7,760 bases of DNA, taken from NCBI GenBank assembly GCA_947379685.1, contig CANCOG010000226.1:1-7760 (forward strand), in the 5' to 3' direction. Shown piece by piece: positions 1 to 5,800 of this stretch (position 1 is the first letter of the stretch; every line of letters begins with the position of its first letter). Source of the stretch: Flavipsychrobacter stenotrophus (GTDB lineage: Bacteria > Bacteroidota > Bacteroidia > Chitinophagales > Chitinophagaceae). Position numbers and translations under genes: made by a program. The notes below the pieces were generated by a model, which ran no database searches, was not told the origin of the DNA, and saw only the letters and a program-made list of their open reading frames with translations.

Positions 1-190
1 TGGCATTGTAACTGCCCTCAATCCGATACTAGGCTACGAGATCACTGCCTCAATAGCCAAGGAAGCCTTGGCAACGGGGAAATCGGTACACGATATCGCG
101 GTAGAAGAGCAAAAGTATATTACACAGGAAAAATGGGATGAGATATACTCTATTGAAAACTTGATTGCTCCGAAGTTTATTAATCAGTAG
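1..190 (+). CDS. aspA: Aspartate ammonia-lyase (aspartase), C-terminal fragment
   Basis: The frame is open from the left edge (first full codon at 2) to TAG at 188-190 and gives the last 62 residues. It carries the C-terminal signature of the fumarase/aspartase superfamily: TALNPILGYE near the start, then IAKEALATGKSV, and near the end the ENLI.P tail that follows a short acidic/aromatic helix. Family members are about 465 residues long, so roughly 400 residues, including the GSSxMPxKxN active-site loop, lie outside the window. Aspartase deaminates L-aspartate to fumarate and ammonia in the cytoplasm as a homotetramer. The tail resembles Bacteroidota aspartases more than fumarase C, but the fragment alone cannot fully exclude fumarase. 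The next gene starts 40 bp downstream on the same strand and no terminator is visible between them, so read-through is possible. Confidence 0.8.
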   Translation, partial: GIVTALNPILGYEITASIAKEALATGKSVHDIAVEEQKYITQEKWDEIYSIENLIAPKFINQ

Positions 191-230
191 GTTTAAATAA
201 TTCCCTAATTTCACATCACAATATTTAACA

Positions 231-1964
231 ATGAAATTACGGTCGCTGATTGTAAGTTGTATTCTGGTTTTTAATGTCTCATACATGTTTGCCCAAACAG
301 GTATGGCCTGCTCCGACACTACAGCTGCATTGGTACTTTCGGGCAATTACAATCCGGCGAGCTACGCAGCAACAACTGCGATTACCGACCCTGATTCCAT
401 TAGCAATGGTATCCATGCCGCAGTTTCTGCTGACTCGCTGCATGGCTATCTCGACGTCCTGAGATCCTTTTATAACAGAAATAGTGGTTCTGACACGGTT
501 TCAGCTACCCGTGGAATCGGTGCGGCCCGAAGGTGGGTATTCCAGAAATTCCAACAATTCAGTGCTCAAAACGGGCACAGGCTAATTCCGTCGTACCTAA
601 CATTCAACTACAACATGTGCGGGATCAATTCCCACAGCAACATAATGGCCGTCCTGCCAGGCATGGACACATCAGATAAATCTATCATTATTATTGAAGG
701 TCACATCGACAGTCGTAATGCCGTGCTTTGCGACACTTCAATTGTAGCACAGGGAATGGAAGATAACGGCAGTGGCACTTCGCTTGTAATGGAATTAGCC
801 AGGGTGATGAGCCGATTTACTTACCAGCATACTATAGCATTTCTTGTAACAACCGGCGAAGAACAAGGACTGGTGGGCGCTCAGGCTTTTACGAACTATG
901 TGCAACTCAATGGCATAAAAGTAAAGGCCGTGATGAATAATGACGTAATAGGTGGGGTGATTTGCGGGCATACTGCGTCTGCGCCAGGTTGCACCGGAGC
1001 CGGGGAAATTGACAGCACCCATGTAAGGTTGTTCTCTTATGGAGGCTTCAATTCATTTCATAAAGGCTTATCGCGCTACATCAAACTAGAATACAAGGAG
1101 CGAATCCTTCCATCTGCAACAGTGGCCATGGGCATAAATTTAATGACACCTGAAGACCGCACAGGCCGTGGAGGTGATCATATACCATTCCGGGCATCAG
1201 GTTATACCGCAATGAGATTTACATCGGCCAACGAAAACGGAGATGCCAATGTTACGGATACCGCGTACATTGACCGGCAACATACTTCGCGCGATAGCCT
1301 GGGAATAGATGCAAACGGAGATGGTATACTGGATACATTCTATGTCGATTTCAACTACCTCGCCCGTAACACCATCATTAATGGCAATGCTGCCGGCATG
1401 ATAGGTATCAGTCCCCGCACGCCTGATTTTACCCTCACCAATACCTTTGATAATCTCATAATTAATATCACTCAGGAAACAGGGTACCTGCACTATAAGG
1501 TAGGTGTCCGCACAACAACCAACGATTGGGATTCTGTGTACGAGTTTTCAGGCGCACTTACCGACACCATTGTTGTACCAGCTGGCAGTTACATTGTAAG
1601 TGTGGCCTCTGTTGATGCACATGGAGTTGAAAGTCTTTTTTCGCGTGAACTGATGCAGAAAACCGGTATAGATGAGTTTTCCGCTGCTCAAAAAACTGTA
1701 GAACTACTACAGAACAAACCCAACCCTGCGGACGAAGCTACCATGATATCGGTACTTGTCAATAGTACATTTACTTACAAGGAAGCCTACATTGAAATAA
1801 CCGACCTCAATGGCAAACAGATCGACCGCCAAAAAGTAACCCTGAACGAAGGCATAAATGAAGTCCTCTACCAACATGGCTACCATGCGACCGGCACTTA
1901 CATGTATACCCTTGTTATAGATGGCAAGGCGGTGCAGCGTAAGAAGATGACGTTTATTAATTAG
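231..1964 (+). CDS. Secreted M28-family zinc peptidase with T9SS type A sorting domain
   Basis: This is a 577-residue exported metallopeptidase, complete from ATG at 231 to TAG at 1962-1964. Residues 1-21 form a signal peptide (basic MKLR, hydrophobic core, MFA|Q cleavage site). The catalytic domain covers about residues 65-392 and has the M28 two-zinc set in order: GHID (H158, D160), MEDNGSG (bridging D178), TGEEQG (catalytic E210, zinc ligand E211), NND (D238) and GGDH (H317). These are the expected ligands of this family, which holds aminopeptidases and related exopeptidases, so the enzyme should be active; its substrate cannot be told. Residues 360-368 form a DxNxDGxxD loop. An Fn3-like linker at about 398-470 precedes the sorting domain at about 490-577 (LLQNKPNPA, then GTYMYTLVIDGK). 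In T9SS cargo this domain directs outer-membrane translocation and is normally cut off by PorU. The start is the only ATG that gives a full signal peptide. The leader is A/T-rich with no Shine-Dalgarno motif, as usual in Bacteroidota. It may be co-transcribed with aspA, although the functions are unrelated. Confidence 0.93.
   Translation: MKLRSLIVSCILVFNVSYMFAQTGMACSDTTAALVLSGNYNPASYAATTAITDPDSISNGIHAAVSADSLHGYLDVLRSFYNRNSGSDTVSATRGIGAARRWVFQKFQQFSAQNGHRLIPSYLTFNYNMCGINSHSNIMAVLPGMDTSDKSIIIIEGHIDSRNAVLCDTSIVAQGMEDNGSGTSLVMELARVMSRFTYQHTIAFLVTTGEEQGLVGAQAFTNYVQLNGIKVKAVMNNDVIGGVICGHTASAPGCTGAGEIDSTHVRLFSYGGFNSFHKGLSRYIKLEYKERILPSATVAMGINLMTPEDRTGRGGDHIPFRASGYTAMRFTSANENGDANVTDTAYIDRQHTSRDSLGIDANGDGILDTFYVDFNYLARNTIINGNAAGMIGISPRTPDFTLTNTFDNLIINITQETGYLHYKVGVRTTTNDWDSVYEFSGALTDTIVVPAGSYIVSVASVDAHGVESLFSRELMQKTGIDEFSAAQKTVELLQNKPNPADEATMISVLVNSTFTYKEAYIEITDLNGKQIDRQKVTLNEGINEVLYQHGYHATGTYMYTLVIDGKAVQRKKMTFIN
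1698..1961 (+). other. T9SS C-terminal sorting domain of the M28 peptidase
   Basis: Residues 490-577 carry the usual pattern of the type A (Por_Secre_tail-like) sorting domain: an opening QNKPNPA motif, a central ITDLNGKQI strand pair, a GINEV turn, then GTYMYTLVIDGK and a basic, short final strand (KKMTFIN). The pattern is seen directly; secretion and removal by the T9SS is inferred from the family. Confidence 0.88.
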
Positions 1965-2025
1965 CCTCGGGCCACAAGAACTCTAATGATGAGATATCCT
2001 CGCCAATTGTCTAACGGTGATACAA

Positions 2026-2115
2026 ATGCAGTCATTGTACTTTCTTAAACTGAGGTTACTAAACTATTTACTGGTGATAGCAGTTCCGATATTAGTTCAG
2101 AAGCAGAAAAAATGA
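2026..2115 (+). other. Tiny open frame, 29 aa, single hydrophobic segment (doubtful)
   Basis: ATG at 2026 to TGA at 2113-2115 encodes 29 residues. After MQSLYFLKLR comes a hydrophobic stretch (LLNYLLVIAVPILV, about residues 11-24) that could be one membrane segment, followed by a lysine-rich tail (QKQKK). Its stop overlaps the start of the next tiny frame as ATGA, an arrangement seen in coupled genes. There is no recognisable family, no known promoter and no clear ribosome site, and chance could produce it. It starts 61 bp after the peptidase stop. Confidence 0.13.
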
Positions 2116-2255
2116 AGTTTGCAAATTCAGTAAACGGTCTGGCGGCAAAGTTTGTGAGACTGGATTTCAATGAGGGATTGGCCGAACAAGAATTAAGGGG
2201 GCATTTGTATGCAAATGAAAAAAGCAGTTACAAACTTTCGTTCATAACTGCTTGA
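2112..2255 (+). other. Tiny open frame, 47 aa, unknown (doubtful)
   Basis: ATG at 2112 to TGA at 2253-2255 encodes 47 residues of mixed, soluble-looking composition (MKFANSVNGLAAKFVRLDF at the N-terminus). The frame stays open upstream to about 2050, so it could be part of a longer decayed reading frame. Its last codons coincide with the 3' arm of the 2222-2253 hairpin, which argues that this stretch may be structural rather than coding. I do not recognise the protein. Confidence 0.15.
2222..2253. repeat. Inverted repeat, 9-bp perfect stem
   Basis: AAGCAGTTA (2222-2230) and TAACTGCTT (2245-2253) are perfect complements around a 14-nt loop. Read on the minus strand, the stem is followed directly by a run of T (TTTT, six T counting the stem end), which resembles a weak intrinsic terminator for minus-strand transcripts, perhaps a backup to the stronger one at 2789-2826. 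The stem is A/T-rich, so its strength is doubtful. Confidence 0.45.
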
Positions 2256-2314
2256 TTTTAGGTGGTGCCTCAGGGGCTATAAATTAAACGACGAAATAGT
2301 CTGAAATACTCTGC

Positions 2315-2346
2315 AATAGTCATTCATGAACTCATGGATGACTATT
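2315..2346. repeat. Strong 14-bp hairpin with 4-nt loop
   Basis: AATAGTCATTCATG (2315-2328) pairs with CATGGATGACTATT (2333-2346) around the loop AACT. Thirteen pairs are Watson-Crick and one is T-G. Skipping T2347, the stem can extend by TGC (2312-2314) with GCA (2348-2350). Stems this long with so short a loop are unlikely by chance in this spacer. There is no T-run next to it, so it is not an obvious terminator; it could be part of an RNA, a protein-binding palindrome or a remnant element end. Confidence 0.6.
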
Positions 2347-2483
2347 TGCATTTAGGGTATAATCCATCCCAATTCAACGCAGTTCGTTCCAGTACACCAA
2401 AACTCTACGGAATCTCTACGGCAGCGAAAATAAAACACCTTCTATCCATGCTGAATATTGCATTAATTGATCCATTCCCCTAA
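2334..2483 (+). other. Tiny open frame, 49 aa, possible gene remnant (doubtful)
   Basis: ATG at 2334 to TAA at 2481-2483 encodes 49 residues, and the frame is open upstream to 2283 (67 codons between stops). The translation looks protein-like (for example LGYNPSQFNAV, then KIKHLLSMLNIALIDPFP), which suggests a fragment of a decayed gene, but I cannot name a family. The hairpin at 2315-2346 lies across the first codons, so an RNA or spacer explanation competes with a coding one. Confidence 0.17.
2403..2421. repeat. Short direct repeat, 8 bp with 11-bp period
   Basis: CTCTACGG occurs at 2403-2410 and again at 2414-2421, one helical turn apart, separated by AAT. Tandem sites one turn apart can be protein-binding half-sites, but no gene start lies near it, and it falls inside the doubtful 49-aa frame. 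Confidence 0.3.
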
Positions 2484-2616
2484 CCCTTTTACAAAGCCCA
2501 TTATGATTTCAGATTTCCCAATAACTGCTTTAGAAATGCAGCAGGTATATATTGGAATGTAGTGAATCAAATGGCAAGTGAGTTATGTTGTATTTTGTTT
2601 GCTGTGCAGCATAGTA

Positions 2617-2643
2617 GTATATCATAGTGCACATATGCTATAC
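2617..2643. repeat. Imperfect hairpin, 9 of 10 pairs
   Basis: GTATATCATA (2617-2626) and TATGCTATAC (2634-2643) pair at nine of ten positions around the loop GTGCACA. Some weaker pairing continues outward (2611-2615 with 2645-2649, including wobbles), so the imperfect palindrome may span about 2611-2649. It is A/T-rich. Function is unknown. Confidence 0.4.
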
Positions 2644-2788
2644 CATTGTACAGATTTCTTTGGAGACGGACTCCCTCACTAAAATCTAAAAGTCCAGTAA
2701 AACGAAATTTTATTTTTTATTTTGACATTCATTAAGCTACATCAGGAACAAATTTCATTTCCTATTGTTACACAGGATCTCAAATAGT

Positions 2789-2826
2789 AAAACGGCCCCC
2801 AAAAAGAGATTTCTGGGGGCCGTTTT
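2789..2826 (-). terminator. Intrinsic terminator of the giant surface-protein gene (probably bidirectional)
   Basis: AAAACGGCCCCC (2789-2800) and GGGGGCCGTTTT (2815-2826) form a perfect 12-bp, GC-cored stem, with a 13th A-T pair just inside it. On the minus strand it lies about 20 bp beyond the stop codon of the giant gene and ends in TTTT, as expected for a Rho-independent terminator. The plus strand also ends in TTTT, so it can stop plus-strand read-through from the peptidase side as well. Confidence 0.88.
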
Positions 2827-2845
2827 GCTATAATCGACAGTAGCA

Positions 2846-5800
2846 TCATTCTTTTATTAATTGCCGCTGTTCCTTCTTCCCATCTACAGTTAGCTCAAGT
2901 ATGTAGGCACCTGGAGCCAGATTTGCTAAGGAGACATTTACGAAGCCGTTCTGTTTTGGATCGACTGAATTATTATAAACGCTCACTCCTGACATATCAA
3001 GTAACTGCACGCTCACCTTTGCCGGCTTGCTTTGTCTGAAGCTAATGCTTACCTGGTCGGTTGCCGGATTCGGGATCAGATTAATCTCAAGCCCCGTTGA
3101 GGTAGCGGCAGAAGAAAGATCGGTAGATTCCAAAATCAGTTCAAATCTTTCTTCGCCCTGGGTATTCTGCTCCTTCGTGACAGAAAATCTATATTCAGTT
3201 CCCTGTTGCAGTAACATTAAACGTTTGAGCAATTTATCGTGCAGGTATACCCTCCCCCCTTCTGGAACTGCCAGATTTTCGACTCTGATAATGTAATCCT
3301 GCTCATAGCTGCTACCCACACCAAGTGGAATTATTCCATTAACCGTAAAGGGACGTACGTCAACTGAAAGCCTGTGTTTATCTGACGACAGACTGTAGAA
3401 ATTAAAATCAGCCCCCGCTGGTTTTCCACCGTCAAATTTTATGTCCTCGGCTTCCGTTGCTGCACTATCAAATCTTGCATAAAACATGTCATAAGGATGG
3501 TAATTCACGTCGTACACATAGAGCGAAACAAAATCCTGTCTGGCTTTCATTAAGCTATATGCATTTGAAACTGTAGCGGACTTATTTGCTTCCGTGAAAT
3601 TAAGCAGGTCACCGTCGTGCAAAGTGCGGACCTGAAAGGCATCATTGCTCTGTAAATAGTAAGGAATCGGCGCTGGGGAGCCTCCACCGGTTGAGTAAGG
3701 CAAAGATTGAAACTGGCCTGCAACACCGAGGAATGGATTCCAAACCCAGAAGTATGCTCCGTTAATACGCCCTGCTGCAGCAGCATTGAAAATCACAGTT
3801 CCTATGTCCACAGGAGACGCGTATGGGTTACCTACCATTGTGTAATCCTGTAACGCTGATGACCCACGATGTAAGGGTATATCCTGCCCACCCTGATTAA
3901 GTACACCCCATTGGCTTACGACAGTTGGCGAAGGCCTGTATGACAATGTCCATAAGCCTTCTTCTTTTGCACCTCTGTAATACATCCTGATACCCTGATA
4001 TTGCTTGAACTTATTGCTGTCGGTGGTGGCATATGCGCTTGCAAATTGGCGCCACCCCGGGTCATAATTAAGTGAGGAGTTACCACCATAAGTATTGTAC
4101 CAATAAGCCGAAGGTGCATTAGAAGAGGTAGTAGTAAATCCATTACCCACTCCGCCAGGGCCAGAGATATCGATATAATTGATTAACTGAGTCAGCGGGA
4201 TGTAGTCGTTAAAAGGATGTGCCCAGAAGCGGTACGCCCTGCGACCACCGCTCATGTACTGATTGACTTTTACATTACCAGTGATGGAAGTACCAGTAGT
4301 TAACGGCGCCACCCGGGCACTTCCAAATGAATCGGAGTATAGTACTACGCTATCGCCCGTAGCAAGAAAGCCTGAGGTTAACGACAAAACACTTTTGACG
4401 GTTAATCTAGAACCTGTATTTACTGTGACTCCGCTTGAATTGCTAACATTGAAATTGCTGACAGACCCAATGCCGCCTACGGTTTGAGCGATCGTATTAT
4501 TCATACTTAAAGTACCTGCTCCGGCGATGGATCCATTATTGGTCAAATTCCCTCTGATAGCCAGTGTTGCACCACTGCTTAGTGTCACGACGGCTCCGGA
4601 AGCTATTACCATATCTCGGATTGTATCGTTGACAGAAACTCCGATAACGGGGGAATAAGTTGTACCGATCGGTATAATAACATCATTGGTAGTTCCGGGG
4701 ACATAGCCGCAGGACCAGTTAGCAGCATTGTTCCAATCAGCCGATGTAGCGCCCAGCCATTGCATGGCATTTATGGTTATTGGAAATCTTGCATTACTGG
4801 TGTCACCGCCAGCCACAATGGTATATATTGCGGTATCATTTCCGACAGAAACACCGCTTACAAGTCCAGAGGAATTTATCGTTGCATTTCCGTTGGTCAT
4901 GCTCCAAGTGCCCCCGCCCACAGTATTGGTCAATGAAGTTGTCCCGCCACCTGCACAAATACTTGCACCACCACTTATCGGACCTATGTCGGGTAACGGG
5001 TAATTTCTCAATATCGATATCGAATTGGAACCACTGTTACCGGTAACCACATCGGGGTAGCCGTCACCATCAAGGTCACCAATAGTGACGGCCGCAGGAT
5101 TGGCACTTGTTGCAAAATCAAGCTTTGCCGCAAAAGAACCGGAGGTGATGGACCCGCTTGAAGCCGTATTGCGAAACATAGATACTGTATTGCTAAATGC
5201 GTTAGAGACAACAACGTCAAGCTTTCCGTCACCACTAAGATCTCCGGCAGCTATACCGGTTGGCCCTGAGCCTGCTGTAAAATTAACCCGGGTACTGAAA
5301 GAACCGGAAGTCAACGAACCTGGCGAAGCAATATTCCTGAAAACCGAGAAAGTACCATCGTTAAAATTTGTCACTAACAGGTCTGCCTTGTGGTCGCCAT
5401 CAATATCAGCGGCTGCAATATCAATTGGCCCTGAACCCGTTGTAAGCGTCGCCGCTGTTGCAAATGAAATGTTTCCCGGAGTTGAAGTATTCCGGCTGAC
5501 AGAGGCTGTACTGCCCGAATAAGCCGAACCTGTAAAACCGGAATTCACGGTCGCAATGTCAGGCAAGCCATCACGGTCCAGATCAGCAAAACAAAGGCCT
5601 GAGGGAACTGAGCCAACTGTAACATTTACAACGGCAGCGAACGAAACTGATCCGGCCGTCGAAGTATTACGTAAAATACCTATCAGGCCAGCAGGTAACG
5701 ATACTGCAATATCAGCCTTTCCGTCGCCGTCAAAATCAGTGATAGCGGAAACGGCGGAAACATTCCCCGCTGCAAGGTCAACTCTTCCTGCAAACGTGGG

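Larger units (their letters stand above)
1965..2845. other. 881-bp intergenic region between convergent genes
   Basis: No convincing protein gene is present here. The stretch has frequent stops in all frames, is more A/T-rich toward 2700-2735 (T-runs on the plus strand), and lies between two gene 3' ends, so it does not need to hold a promoter for either neighbour. It contains several inverted repeats (2222-2253, 2315-2346, 2617-2643), a strong terminator (2789-2826), a short direct repeat (2403-2421) and three tiny open frames listed separately. It could be decayed sequence, a small RNA locus, or simply long spacer. I recognise no known RNA family, IS end or att site in it. Confidence 0.7.

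Noticed and set aside
191..230. A Bacteroidota-type promoter (TTG / TAnnTTTG) before the peptidase gene.
   Set aside because: Only a partial match (TAATTTCA) is present, and no TTG lies at the right distance. I cannot support a promoter here.
50..346. A minus-strand 98-codon frame across the aspA/peptidase junction.
   Set aside because: It overlaps two clear genes in antisense, has no recognisable domain, and much of it reflects complementary signal-peptide and aspartase codons.
1965..2020. A terminator directly after the peptidase gene.
   Set aside because: No GC-rich stem followed by a T-run is visible; the nearest strong terminator is at 2789-2826.
2244..2530. The 10-bp word ATAACTGCTT occurs at 2244-2253 and 2521-2530.
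   Set aside because: One pair of 10-mers in a spacer this long is close to chance expectation, and the flanks do not match.
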